DNA from: Candidatus Shapirobacteria bacterium
GTDB lineage: Bacteria > Patescibacteriota > Microgenomatia > UBA12405
Assembly (NCBI GenBank): GCA_026395315.1
Contig: JAPLYY010000024.1
Coordinates: 1-35,117 of the forward strand
Length of the DNA stretch: 35,117 nt
Direction: 5' to 3'
The notes under the pieces were generated by a model, which saw nothing but the letters and a program-made list of their open reading frames with translations, was not told the DNA's origin and made no database searches. The translations under genes were made by a program, and so were the position numbers. This document shows positions 1-8,527 of the stretch, piece by piece (the first letter of the stretch is position 1; every line of letters begins with the position of its first letter).

Positions 1-172
1 CATCGCTATCTGTTGATGATGTTGCGAGTATGATTTCAAACCTCTAATTCTTCGAGAGTAAACAGTTTACCAAAATCGAACACTTCGGGAGTCCTTACCT
101 TGTTATATAAACTGGAATATGGTAGGAATTGATAAAGTAGGTTTTAATGGAGTCAATGGTTCAATGCATTCA
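1..172. other. left flank, no assignable gene
   Basis: No gene can be supported here. On the minus strand a short open stretch ends at the TGA at about 17-19 and reads like a protein tail (TPEVFDFGKLFTLEELEV), but it has no plausible start or recognisable family. It may be a remnant of a gene cut by the neighbouring recombination site. Confidence 0.3.
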
Positions 173-282
173 CTCGGCGGTAGCCGAGCAAAAATCGCGC
201 GCGCAAAAAATAAAAAATATTAGCGAGGCCGAAGGCCGAGCGAAGATGGCGCGGCGAGTGGCCGGCCGCACTCGCCGCGCCT
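173..282. repeat. GC-rich hairpin cluster beside the recombination site of recombinase 1
   Basis: This stretch is packed with dyads. A CTCGGC-GGTA-GCCGAG hairpin lies at 173-188. A large palindrome lies at 248-281, with 13-bp arms (GGCGCGGCGAGTG and its complement) around a GCCGGCCG centre. An AT-flanked GCGCGC motif at 189-213 recurs at 26484-26508 and 30521-30545. The cluster lies just beyond the 3' end of the first serine recombinase, and similar GC-rich repeats adjoin the related sites near 28.0 and 30.6 kb. A role as recombination-site arms is an inference. Confidence 0.6.
189..213 (+). repeat. 25-bp AAAAATCGCGCGCGCAAAAAA-type repeat, copy 1
   Basis: A run of As, then T(CG)4C, then another run of As. 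The copy at 30521-30545 matches at 24 of 25 positions. A third copy lies inverted inside the recombinase 2 gene at 26484-26508. All three are next to serine-recombinase sites. Confidence 0.6.
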
Positions 283-296
283 ACCTTTGTTTGAAA

Positions 297-1994
297 TCAG
301 TTCGAATTTTTTCGAAAACACTCACCAACTGGTACTGAAGCAGTACCAAAGTGGTGTTTTAGTCCTAAATACGGGGCTAATCTGGGGGTTCCAGAAGTTA
401 AATCTGAGTAGGTTGGCATACCATCAAAAATGAGTCCGAAAAAGGCTGCTCGTTTGAGTGGATTAGCCGTATCTATCAACAATTCTTCGAGGTGTTCCAG
501 AAAGTATCCAATGCGCTCCATGACGTTCTCCATATTAATGGTATAGATTTCCTTGGTTTTTTCTTTCTTCTCATGCTCCAGTTGTTCTATATCCGCCTCG
601 GCTTTTAATAGATCTGCCTCCATATATTTAATAGCAACCTCTGATGATAAAAACTTTATTTTATCGGCAGATGCCTGGGCTGATGCTTTTAGCTCCATAA
701 TTTTTTTATCAATTATCGATCCGTCCTGTATTTTGCTACCCACTCGTTCGTTCCATTTTGCTACAACATATTTTTTCAGATTGTCGATATATTCCTGATC
801 AAACTTTAAGTTTCTAACGAAATCTTCGACCGTCTGCTCTAGCTCTTTAGAAGAGACTCGGAAATAGTGTCCGCGCTTGTTGCAATGATAGGCTGGGTAA
901 TATGTTCCTAAATGACCTCGCGAGGCACTACCAAATAAGGGTTTATGACATTCGGGACACATAATGACGCGCTTGTATGGAAATTTTGGATTGTTAATAA
1001 GTTTCTTGGTCATCCAATCCGGCAATTTTTTCTTCCAGAGTTTTACATCGTCACCAGTTTGAGATAACACCAGTTTACCCTTATTGGCTTTATTAAAAGT
1101 ATCAATAGATATTAATCCTTCGAATTTGCCTTTGACGACTTGGCCCTCTGTCCATTTTTCATTATTTATACCGGCAAATATGGGATTTTGGATATAGCGC
1201 CAAAATTGTTTAATTCTTAGAGGTTTACTGCCTCGTTGTCCGATTACTTTTGTCCGATCGTTCGGGTCACGGACAAATTGTTTTCTCGATTTATAACCCA
1301 TCCGGTTAATCTCATCGACTATTTCCTGGTCAGACATAGTGCCCTGGCAACGTAGATCAAACATTTTTATAATCCATTGAGACTCTTCCGGATTGGGTTT
1401 AAGAATAACTCGTTTGCCATGGGGCGTCTCTATTTTCTCATTCACATATCCAAATGGCGGTTGTCTGACCCGATATCCCATACGGACATATCTGATTTCT
1501 GCTCCGATCATACGGGTCATGATATCCCGCATTTCATCTTTAGCTCGTTCTGCCTCAAGAATCTCTGACTTTTTCGTCGGACTATAAACACTCCATTTAT
1601 ACGAAATATTAAGATGTTCGAGAGTATTTACATCTTTGCTCCCAATAATGCCATAAATATCAACTAACTGAACCTTATGGTTTTCCAGCTGCATTTTAAG
1701 ATGGTCGTATAAGTAAGAGCCACCACGGGTAAAACGATCGATGGATTTAATAATAAATAGCTGAATGTTATTCTTCGGATTTTTACAGTAATCGATTGCC
1801 TCCTGAACCGGCTGTTCTTCTTTGGAGGCAGACTCCATGAAGATAAAGAACTTCTTAACTTTGATATTACGTGCCAAAGCAAACCGTTCTATCTGTTCCT
1901 TTTGGGCTTCCGGAGAATCACCTTCTAATCCTTGTTTAAGGGATGAAATACGTATTGCCGCGACTGCATTTTCTTGAACAGATGTTGGGTTCAT
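297..1994 (-). CDS. large serine site-specific recombinase (recombinase 1)
   Basis: 565 residues with the layout of a large serine recombinase. The N-terminal resolvase domain (about 8-160) has the catalytic serine in the AAIRISS motif (Ser17 or 18), and IKSIDRFTRGG is the conserved Arg-containing segment. A recombinase DNA-binding domain follows at about 190-300. A zinc ribbon begins with CPECHKP and continues with YHCNKRGHYF. A coiled-coil region lies at about 420-480. Such enzymes cut and rejoin DNA at attachment sites through a 2-bp staggered break. The start ATG overlaps the TGA of the small upstream gene (ATGA), implying translational coupling. The last dozen codons run through a site with a GGTGA core (322-326) that resembles the sites around recombinase 2, so the gene's 3' end probably contains its own attachment half-site. 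Family assignment is secure; the substrate site is inferred. Confidence 0.93.
   Translation of the reverse strand: MNPTSVQENAVAAIRISSLKQGLEGDSPEAQKEQIERFALARNIKVKKFFIFMESASKEEQPVQEAIDYCKNPKNNIQLFIIKSIDRFTRGGSYLYDHLKMQLENHKVQLVDIYGIIGSKDVNTLEHLNISYKWSVYSPTKKSEILEAERAKDEMRDIMTRMIGAEIRYVRMGYRVRQPPFGYVNEKIETPHGKRVILKPNPEESQWIIKMFDLRCQGTMSDQEIVDEINRMGYKSRKQFVRDPNDRTKVIGQRGSKPLRIKQFWRYIQNPIFAGINNEKWTEGQVVKGKFEGLISIDTFNKANKGKLVLSQTGDDVKLWKKKLPDWMTKKLINNPKFPYKRVIMCPECHKPLFGSASRGHLGTYYPAYHCNKRGHYFRVSSKELEQTVEDFVRNLKFDQEYIDNLKKYVVAKWNERVGSKIQDGSIIDKKIMELKASAQASADKIKFLSSEVAIKYMEADLLKAEADIEQLEHEKKEKTKEIYTINMENVMERIGYFLEHLEELLIDTANPLKRAAFFGLIFDGMPTYSDLTSGTPRLAPYLGLKHHFGTASVPVGECFRKNSN
322..360 (-). other. 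putative serine-recombinase half-site at the 3' end of recombinase 1
   Basis: Read on the minus strand this is GGTGAGTGTTTTCGAAAAAA followed by TTCGAACTGATTTCAAA. It closely matches the arm GTGAACGTTTTTGAAAAAAT at 27967 (+) and 30649 (-). An adjacent dyad, GGTACTG-AAG-CAGTACC, lies at 331-347. Assignment as an att half-site rests on this resemblance and on its place at the recombinase 3' end. Confidence 0.45.
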
Positions 1995-2143
1995 AGGTTG
2001 TTAGTTGTTTTAATATTCTCTTTTTCGATAATTCGATCGACGATGAGGTTGGCGATTATTTTTAGTCTCTCTTCTACGGATAATTGAGGACCATTTTGAG
2101 GTAAATTCTTCGATTCTTTTGCTTCTACTCTTATTCGTTTCAT
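1991..2143 (-). CDS. small protein coupled to recombinase 1
   Basis: A 50-residue frame starting MKRIRVEAKESKNLP and ending in a Lys/Glu/Asn-rich helix (LKIIANLIVDRIIEKEN). Its TGA stop overlaps the ATG of the recombinase gene in an ATGA junction, and it lies directly behind a good promoter, so it should be the first gene of a two-gene operon. I do not recognise a family. Length and charge suggest a small DNA-binding or leader-type protein that sets recombinase translation, but that is a guess. No strong Shine-Dalgarno sequence precedes it. Confidence 0.6.
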   Translation of the reverse strand: MKRIRVEAKESKNLPQNGPQLSVEERLKIIANLIVDRIIEKENIKTTNNL

Positions 2144-2161
2144 AGCAGGTATTTATTACAA

Positions 2162-2206
2162 ACTATCACTATAGTGATAGTATAGCAAATACAATGCCGG
2201 TGTCAA
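2162..2206 (-). promoter_or_regulatory. sigma70-like promoter with a 20-bp palindromic operator for the recombinase 1 operon
   Basis: On the minus strand TTGACA (2201-2206) is followed by a 16-bp spacer and TATACT (2179-2184), preceded by TG as in an extended -10. A perfect 20-bp palindrome, ACTATCACTATAGTGATAGT (2162-2181), overlaps the -10 box and the expected start of transcription. That is the classic position for a repressor operator. The repressor is not identified; no gene next to it encodes one. Confidence 0.7.
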
Positions 2207-2286
2207 GCTCTTTTCCTCAACTAAAACCCTTTGCGAAAACCTTGCCTCTGGAGTATCATTCGAGCAACATCGAATATGGTTACTAG

Positions 2287-4929
2287 ATGATGTTAGCTGC
2301 CCAAACACGGACAGCTATGTGGAAAAATAATATTGTTCTCAAAATCTTCCAGAAAGAATTTGTTTCTTACAGTCATTCTTTAAGTCCGTATTTTCTGTCT
2401 TTTTCTCATTTCATTGTTGTCTATCTGCCTTTTCTTATTTGGCTTGTTGTTGCGCTAACTATTTTCTGGATTTGTTACATCTCAGTTAGACTCTACCTGT
2501 TTTGGAAAGAATCAAACAAACCGGTCACGATATTTGAAGTAGTTCCTCCCACATTAACCGAACAGAGTTCGTTCACGACAACTCAACTGTTTACTTCTGT
2601 TCATGGGTTACTACGCCAGCGATCTTGGATACTCCGTTTATTCGATGTCACAAAGTCGTATGCTTTTGAAATTGTTTCAACAAAAGAAAAAGGTATTTGT
2701 TATATCCTGCGGGTTTCTGCTGATGATGCTCAAATCATCAAGAAAAATTTATTAGCATATTTACCTGGTATTCAGATCAAAGAAACGAATGACTATTTTA
2801 AAGACAATTGTGATCAAGGCCATGTCATTGATATCCATTTAACCAGACATTTCGCTTTCCCACTTAAAAAACAAGACAACCTTGAAGAATACGATCCGAT
2901 TGCCTATATCACCGGATCAATGACTAAACTGGTTGATGATGAAATGGTAGCTGTACAAACGATTGTATCGCCTATAAATAGGTCAACGGCGCACGTTATT
3001 GGACGGCTTCGGTCGCTTTTCCTCGGGGACAAAGATGTTCTTTCTGAATTACAAACGACTAATCCGTTAGGCTCTTTTTTGGTACCGATTATCCATTTGC
3101 TTCTGCAAATCTTATTATTTCCATTGGGCTTATTAATCTGGATAGTTACAGTTGGTCGGGAAGGGCCAATCCTGCCAATTATGTCCTTAAAAGGTCAATT
3201 ACCGGATAGCACTTACAGGGATATTGTTGAAACTCAAATCAAGCAAAAGATAGATCAACAATTGTTTACCGTTTCTTTACGGTTACTCACGGTTTCTAGT
3301 TCTTACTCAAACAAATCAAAAATTGAAAAAGGTTTTATTGCCGCGTTGTCTCCATTTACTAATGCAGGGTATCAATCACTTAGACCCAAAAGATATATCA
3401 AAATCAAAGCAGTAAACAAGATACTGCTTTGGCTCTATCAACATAGATTATTGGGTCTCAGTGGCAATTTGACGCTCTCTATGTCTGAGTTATCCGATCT
3501 CTATCATTTCCCCTATACCAGTACCACTAAAACCGAGAATCTTTCAAAATTACACAGCAAAGAATTACCAGCACCGTTATCCCTGAAACAAAAAACTGAG
3601 TGTGATCTGTATTTTGCCAAAAATACGTATGGAGGAACGGAAACGAAAATTGGATTAACGGTTGATGAACGCCGCCGCCATGTCTATATCTTGGGTGCTA
3701 CCGGTACAGGAAAATCCACAATGCTTCTGTCTATGATCCAGCAGGACATCGAGCACAATAAAGGGTTATGTGTGATCGATCCGCACGGAGATTTAATCGA
3801 ACAGGTCTTATCGGTTATTCCTAAATCGCACATTCCTGATGTGGTCTACTTTAACCCTGATGATATAAGTTTCCCGATGGGAATTAATTTATTAGAGTTA
3901 ACCCCAGGCTTGAATCCTGAAAACGCGGTCAGAGAACAGGAGTTTATTGCTGAAAGCATTATTTCAATTTTTCAAAAAATCTACACCGATAAATACTCAG
4001 GCCCGAGAATGGAATATATTTTGAGAAACACAATACATACTGCTTTTACTATTCCGGACGCAACACTCTTTACCATTTACAAACTTCTCATTAATACAGG
4101 CTTTAGAAAATCAGTGGTACGAAACTTAACCGACGAAAATCTTAAGGACTTTTGGAAGTATGAGTTTGCTAAAGCCGGAGATTATCAAAAAGTTAAAATG
4201 ATTTCGCCGATTACCAACAAGATTGGTCGTTTCCTATTTTCTCCAACTGCCAAACGGATTCTCGAACAGGGAAAATCCACCATTAATTTCGACACTATTC
4301 TTAATGACGGGAAAATACTTCTTTGCAATCTTTCGAAGGGCAAGATCGGAGAGGATAATTCCAGTGTCTTTGGAGTCCTCATTATGGCCAAGGTTCAGTT
4401 GGCTTCCTTAAAACGTGCCAGGATGAAGCAAGAAGAACGCAGGGATTTCTATTTATATGTTGACGAGTTCCAAAACTTTGCCACTCCGGCATTTGCTCAA
4501 ATTCTGTCCGAGGCCCGTAAGTATCGACTTGATGCCATATTAGCTCACCAAACAACTTCACAAATTGAAGACAACTCACTGGTAAATGTAACTCTGGCTA
4601 ATACGGGTACAGTAATCTGTTTCCGAACGGCTAATCCTGAAGATGAGCGGATGATATTGCCGCAATTTAGGCCATATATTGAACAGGGAGAAATTGCCAG
4701 CTTGCCCTCGTATCGTTTCTATATACGGCTTGGAGCTATGAATCCGGAAGAGCCGTTCTCAGGCATTACCGTTCCTGTTCATATCGAATACAGTCAAAAA
4801 CGGATAGATGAAGTCATTGAGTCTTCGCGCCATTTATATGCCAGGGAATGGAAAGAGGAATCTCCTAATACACCACCAATTAAAAGTGAGAAAAAAACAG
4901 CTTCACATTCAACAAGCCTCTTACCTTAG
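2287..4929 (+). CDS. VirD4/TraD-like conjugative coupling ATPase
   Basis: 880 residues. A hydrophobic segment at about 40-70 and a second at about 258-285 anchor the N-terminal part in the membrane. The cytoplasmic motor domain follows, with Walker A GATGTGKST near 470, Walker B GLCVIDPHGDL near 494, a DEFQNF box near 725 typical of TraD/TraG-type proteins, and an AHQTTSQ sensor motif near 753. Proteins of this type couple DNA or protein substrates to a type IV secretion channel. It is followed 37 bp later by a PcfJ-like protein, and a VirB4 fragment lies 7 kb downstream, which supports a conjugation module. The start is uncertain: two ATGs at 2287 and 2290 lack a clear ribosome-binding site, and ATG 2317 is an alternative. 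Confidence 0.85.
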   Translation: MMLAAQTRTAMWKNNIVLKIFQKEFVSYSHSLSPYFLSFSHFIVVYLPFLIWLVVALTIFWICYISVRLYLFWKESNKPVTIFEVVPPTLTEQSSFTTTQLFTSVHGLLRQRSWILRLFDVTKSYAFEIVSTKEKGICYILRVSADDAQIIKKNLLAYLPGIQIKETNDYFKDNCDQGHVIDIHLTRHFAFPLKKQDNLEEYDPIAYITGSMTKLVDDEMVAVQTIVSPINRSTAHVIGRLRSLFLGDKDVLSELQTTNPLGSFLVPIIHLLLQILLFPLGLLIWIVTVGREGPILPIMSLKGQLPDSTYRDIVETQIKQKIDQQLFTVSLRLLTVSSSYSNKSKIEKGFIAALSPFTNAGYQSLRPKRYIKIKAVNKILLWLYQHRLLGLSGNLTLSMSELSDLYHFPYTSTTKTENLSKLHSKELPAPLSLKQKTECDLYFAKNTYGGTETKIGLTVDERRRHVYILGATGTGKSTMLLSMIQQDIEHNKGLCVIDPHGDLIEQVLSVIPKSHIPDVVYFNPDDISFPMGINLLELTPGLNPENAVREQEFIAESIISIFQKIYTDKYSGPRMEYILRNTIHTAFTIPDATLFTIYKLLINTGFRKSVVRNLTDENLKDFWKYEFAKAGDYQKVKMISPITNKIGRFLFSPTAKRILEQGKSTINFDTILNDGKILLCNLSKGKIGEDNSSVFGVLIMAKVQLASLKRARMKQEERRDFYLYVDEFQNFATPAFAQILSEARKYRLDAILAHQTTSQIEDNSLVNVTLANTGTVICFRTANPEDERMILPQFRPYIEQGEIASLPSYRFYIRLGAMNPEEPFSGITVPVHIEYSQKRIDEVIESSRHLYAREWKEESPNTPPIKSEKKTASHSTSLLP

Positions 4930-4949
4930 TAATGAAATATAAGACAGTT

Positions 4950-4955
4950 TATACT
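4950..4955 (+). promoter_or_regulatory. -10 box for the DGR1 target gene
   Basis: TATACT ends 11 bases before the ATG at 4967, so transcription would begin only a few bases before the start codon. No clear -35 and no Shine-Dalgarno sequence are present. This fits the near-leaderless pattern of other genes in the window. Confidence 0.4.
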
Positions 4956-4966
4956 ACAATCGATTT

Positions 4967-7078
4967 ATGTCAGAAGTAGATTCCCCAATAAAGTTAGAAC
5001 CTGTCTTTTTTGGTAAGGGAGAAGCGGCTTCTCATCTACATCTTTCAAATACACAACGGGAAGCGGTCAAGGCTATTACCCTGGGTATTACTGAAGTAGA
5101 TGAAGCGGTGAGAGCCCAAGCAGTTCCTGATATCATTAATACTCTTGAAAATGGTCATCCACTCAACCGCTTAATTACAGACCCTGAAGGTAAAACGATT
5201 GGCTATATTGCCTGCGAAGATTTTGTTCCTCAAGAAGCATATATAAAATACCTCGGAACAACAAGGAATTCAGGTCGAAGTCTACTTGAGGAAATACCTG
5301 CTTTCTTAAATTTTGCAAAAGATCATGGATACAAGAAACTTAATTTTCATGGTTGGAATGACCGATTAAATCATGTAATGGAACACTACGGTTTTAAAAA
5401 TACTCGGACTGATGCAATGGGAGGACATAATATAAATTATTATGAACGGTCACTACTTTCCCATAAAGGGAAACCGCTAGATGAGGGGCAATTTGAAAAA
5501 GAATACCAAAAGGTCATGAATATGGTTGAACCTGAGGAACGAAGTAAAAAGGAACGGGAAATTACTCGTGTGTTTCAGGAAGTAAGCGGCAGGCTTACAA
5601 GTTATGAAAAAACATTACCGAGAGAGAAACAAAGATTTGAATTTGGTCAGCGTCAGCAGGATATTTTAAAACTGAAACTCGCGCGCCATTTTCAAAACAG
5701 CGAAACCATTGACGCAAACACCCTCTATGACGCCATCATTGAAAGTCCAAAATTTATTGATAATGACAAAGGTTCCCTGAAGCACTTATTTGAAGTTCAT
5801 GAAGTGAAGACGTTACAAAAACTTGCCGAAGCACGCAAAAAATTGGCTGAAAGATCGGGAGATCAAAGTTTTAACCCGTATGAAAATTTATTTACCACCA
5901 CATCCGGCAAGTATTATATGGCAAGGCTTTTAAATATGCCCCATTTAGAGCAAGAGTCCGCATATCTGAAACACTGTGTAGGGACAAGTGATTCCTATAT
6001 TAATCAAATGAAACGGGGAGAAATTGAAATACTTTCTTTTAGAAATGTACCCAAATTTAATCCACTCACCCAGGAGCTTGAAGGTGATACCCCCATTTTT
6101 ACCATTGAGTATAATCTGAAAACAAATATAATTGAGCAAATTAAAGGCAGAAAAATGAGTGATCGTACAGAGCTGCTTATTTCTCCGAATGATGCTTACT
6201 TTAACGATATAATTGATGCATTAAAAACACTGCGGTCAACCAGAACAGATAACGGCAAGTTAAGAAATTTCACCGAGATTTCCCCAAGTGAATTACAAAA
6301 TATTCATGTTGATGTATATCAGGTCTTTACTGAAAATGGACCTGTTTCCTTTAGAGATTTCGACCCAGATTCTGGAGTGTTTGCCTTAAAGATGGGTAAG
6401 ATGTCGATTGACGCAACTATGTCTCATGAAGATGTTGCTAAAATTGTCAGACTGACAAAAGGAGTTAGGTGTTTACCAGAAGAAATTGCTCTGGCTCAAG
6501 AAGAAGTGTCTGCTCAAACCAAAGTGCTGTATGTCGATAAACTTTCTTCAAGGTTTTTTCAGTGGCTACCTGAAAATGTTGAACATGTCTACGACTCTTT
6601 TTCAGAAGGTAAAATTAGTAGAGAGAGTATAGTGGCTGGAGGTATAAGTGCGAAGGTACTGGTAACTGATATGAAACAAAAGGGAATGGAACCAAGCGAT
6701 TATGCCAAATCAATGATGGAAAATTCGGATTTTGTTACATTAAAGCAATCGGAAAAAATAGACTTAATTCATCTAACGGTTGGTGACATGGGTTTTACTG
6801 ATATACCAACGACCGATGAACTTTATCAGAGAGCTTTGGAGTTAGGTCTAGAACTTTGCCCACCAGAAGTTGGTCCAGCACTTCGTTTGAAAGATGAAAA
6901 TCAAGCAATGTGGAGTAGCTATTATATTGGAATGAAGCAAATTTCTGGCTCTGACGGCGGTCCGGACGTGTTCGAGGTCGGACGCGGTGGCGATACCCCG
7001 TGGTTGCGTAGCGTTTGGGCCTATCCGGGCTATCACTGGGCTCTCGACCGTGAGTTTGTCTTCCGTCTTCGCAAGTAA
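4967..7078 (+). CDS. DGR1 target: GNAT-like + PcfJ-like protein with C-terminal variable repeat
   Basis: 703 residues, no signal peptide and no membrane segment, so probably cytoplasmic. Residues of about 60-165 resemble a GNAT acetyltransferase fold (GKTIGYIACEDF, then HVMEHYGFKN). Residues of about 300-430 resemble the PcfJ-like domain, with LKHCVG near 333 followed by SYINQMKRGEIEILSFRN; PcfJ is known from conjugative plasmids such as pCF10. The last 46 residues (658-703) are encoded by VR1 and are rich in Trp, Gly, Tyr and Arg at diversified positions (TPWLRSVWAYPGYHW). The gene converges on the RT gene, 36 bp from its end. The GNAT call is weak, the PcfJ call moderate, and the DGR target status strong because of the matched TR. 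The ligand of the variable domain is unknown. Confidence 0.85.
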   Translation: MSEVDSPIKLEPVFFGKGEAASHLHLSNTQREAVKAITLGITEVDEAVRAQAVPDIINTLENGHPLNRLITDPEGKTIGYIACEDFVPQEAYIKYLGTTRNSGRSLLEEIPAFLNFAKDHGYKKLNFHGWNDRLNHVMEHYGFKNTRTDAMGGHNINYYERSLLSHKGKPLDEGQFEKEYQKVMNMVEPEERSKKEREITRVFQEVSGRLTSYEKTLPREKQRFEFGQRQQDILKLKLARHFQNSETIDANTLYDAIIESPKFIDNDKGSLKHLFEVHEVKTLQKLAEARKKLAERSGDQSFNPYENLFTTTSGKYYMARLLNMPHLEQESAYLKHCVGTSDSYINQMKRGEIEILSFRNVPKFNPLTQELEGDTPIFTIEYNLKTNIIEQIKGRKMSDRTELLISPNDAYFNDIIDALKTLRSTRTDNGKLRNFTEISPSELQNIHVDVYQVFTENGPVSFRDFDPDSGVFALKMGKMSIDATMSHEDVAKIVRLTKGVRCLPEEIALAQEEVSAQTKVLYVDKLSSRFFQWLPENVEHVYDSFSEGKISRESIVAGGISAKVLVTDMKQKGMEPSDYAKSMMENSDFVTLKQSEKIDLIHLTVGDMGFTDIPTTDELYQRALELGLELCPPEVGPALRLKDENQAMWSSYYIGMKQISGSDGGPDVFEVGRGGDTPWLRSVWAYPGYHWALDREFVFRLRK
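6938..7075 (+). repeat. DGR1 variable repeat (VR1)
   Basis: 138 bp forming the last 46 codons of the target gene. Against TR1 (minus strand of 8528-8665) there are 25 mismatches and no gaps. Of these, 24 fall on template adenines; the other is a C-to-T change in an Asp codon. Typical changes are AAT to GGT, CGT, GTT, TAT and GCT. The last 20 bases before the Arg-Lys end are identical in both copies, as expected of the initiation end of a VR. Confidence 0.95.
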
Positions 7079-7114
7079 CTTTGACCCTTTGTTCCTTAGT
7101 TCCTCCTTTACTAC

Positions 7115-8212
7115 TTAGGGATTTTGATTCTTTGACTCTTTGTTCTCCTTGTCGCGAAGCGACTCAGTCATAATTTTTTGTGAGAGCTTGTATGTGTTCC
7201 CATGACGCAATAAACCCAAATATGAATTTAATGTTTCCAATGAGTTGTTTTGTCGCAGTCTTTTCAACATGTGGTGTTTGGTGGCCGTACGGAGAATTCG
7301 ATGATGACCAAAATGTACCCAACCTAAAAAATCAATTCCTGAGGCAAGCGTTTTGATAAAGACTTTTTTAGGATGAAGGGAAAGTTTTAAATTTGTTTCT
7401 AAATATTCGGAAAGTTTTGGAATAAGTTCTTCTAAGTATATTTTACTTTGACTAAAGATGAGAAAGTCGTCAGCATAGCGCAAATAATATTTCACTTTCA
7501 ATTTTCTTTTCACAAATTGATCGAATTGATTCATATAAATATTAACGAGAAGCTGACTGGTTAAATTGCCAAGAGGAAGCCCAACACTAAGTTTTCCAAC
7601 AGTTTCAAAACTATCAATGACTTGTTCCAGAAGCCACATGATATCAGGATCTTTAATGGATTCTTTTAAGATATTTTTGAGAACAGCGTGGTCAACACTG
7701 GCAAAAAATTTTCTAATATCACCCTTTAAAATCCAAGTGGTTTTCGTGTTATTTTGAGATGCCTTTCGTCCAAAACTTCTGGCTCTATCCATGGCCTTAT
7801 ATGTGCCCTTACCCATTCTGCAAGAATAGGAATCAAAGATAAATTGACGATCAAAATAAGGATAGAGACTACGGTGAAGAGCATGATGAACGATTCTATC
7901 GCGGAGACTTGCCTTGTGAATATCTCTTGGTTTGGGATCGCTTATTTTAAAAGCAAAATAGCCACCATGTCGATATGTTTTGGTAATCAAGTCTTCATAA
8001 AGAGAAATCAAATTATCGGAAAAATGTAAGATAAATGTAGCAACATCTTTTCTGTTCTTTTTTCCTCGTAAGAATTCCTGCCATGAGGTTAGTAAATTTT
8101 CAAAAGAAACGATATCATTATACCTATGGTTAAAACGCTTTCTTTTAGCAGCGCTTCGATTTTGATTAAAATCAAAGATGGATATTTGCTCTGGACGAGT
8201 ATTGTTTCTCAT
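7115..8212 (-). CDS. DGR1 reverse transcriptase
   Basis: 365 residues of the DGR-type reverse transcriptase family. Motif A is GDIRKFFASVD (near 165-175), followed by the DGR-typical LPLGNLTSQ (near 214-222) and the catalytic YADD box (near 247-250). A thumb segment with LHPKKVF follows. It would copy TR1 RNA with errors at adenines and direct the cDNA into VR1. The start ATG at 8212 is preceded by AGGA five bases upstream. The first 87 bases overlap, antisense, the start of the avd gene on the other strand. The 3' end faces the end of the target gene. Confidence 0.95.
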   Translation of the reverse strand: MRNNTRPEQISIFDFNQNRSAAKRKRFNHRYNDIVSFENLLTSWQEFLRGKKNRKDVATFILHFSDNLISLYEDLITKTYRHGGYFAFKISDPKPRDIHKASLRDRIVHHALHRSLYPYFDRQFIFDSYSCRMGKGTYKAMDRARSFGRKASQNNTKTTWILKGDIRKFFASVDHAVLKNILKESIKDPDIMWLLEQVIDSFETVGKLSVGLPLGNLTSQLLVNIYMNQFDQFVKRKLKVKYYLRYADDFLIFSQSKIYLEELIPKLSEYLETNLKLSLHPKKVFIKTLASGIDFLGWVHFGHHRILRTATKHHMLKRLRQNNSLETLNSYLGLLRHGNTYKLSQKIMTESLRDKENKESKNQNP

Positions 8213-8509
8213 ATTCCTAAGTGTGCCCGATATACCATTGGTACACGAATTGAAAATAAATTTTTAGATCTTTTGGAACTTTCCTATCACACCTACTTTA
8301 CAGAGAAAGATAAAAAGATAGAAAAAATTACTGAATGTATCTCAATTCTAGATACCTTAAAATTTTTTATCTATATTTCTTGGGAGGCAAAATTTATTTC
8401 TCCTAAAAGTTATGAGTCAATGACGGTTATACTTGATACTGTTGGAAAAATGTTTGGTGGCTGGAAGAAAAGTTTGGAAATTTTAGAGAAGAAAAAAGAC
8501 ACCTCTTAG
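8126..8509 (+). CDS. avd: DGR1 accessory variability protein (Avd, four-helix-bundle family)
   Basis: Up to 127 residues. The pattern DGYLLWTSIVSHIPKCARYT, then TIGTRIENKFLDLLELS, and at the end DTVGKMFGGWKKSLE is characteristic of bAvd/Avd helical-bundle proteins, which form a pentameric partner of the DGR reverse transcriptase. It lies between TR1 and the RT gene but on the opposite strand, so its mRNA is antisense to a TR-RT transcript. ATG 8126 gives an N-terminal extension that is unusual for the family and overlaps the RT start by 87 bp. A TTG at 8162 is an alternative start. Neither has a good ribosome-binding site. Confidence 0.85.
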   Translation: MVKTLSFSSASILIKIKDGYLLWTSIVSHIPKCARYTIGTRIENKFLDLLELSYHTYFTEKDKKIEKITECISILDTLKFFIYISWEAKFISPKSYESMTVILDTVGKMFGGWKKSLEILEKKKDTS

Positions 8510-8527
8510 GCGTACAAAAGAAAGATA

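Noticed and set aside
18..146. Minus-strand tail reading TPEVFDFGKLFTLEELEV before a TGA
   Set aside because: It looks protein-like but is short, has no start inside the window and no recognised family, so it is not called as a gene.
7151..7163. GTCGC-GAA-GCGAC hairpin as the DGR stem-loop downstream of VR1
   Set aside because: It lies within the 3' coding end of the RT, its stem is only 5 bp, and it is farther from VR1 than such elements usually are.
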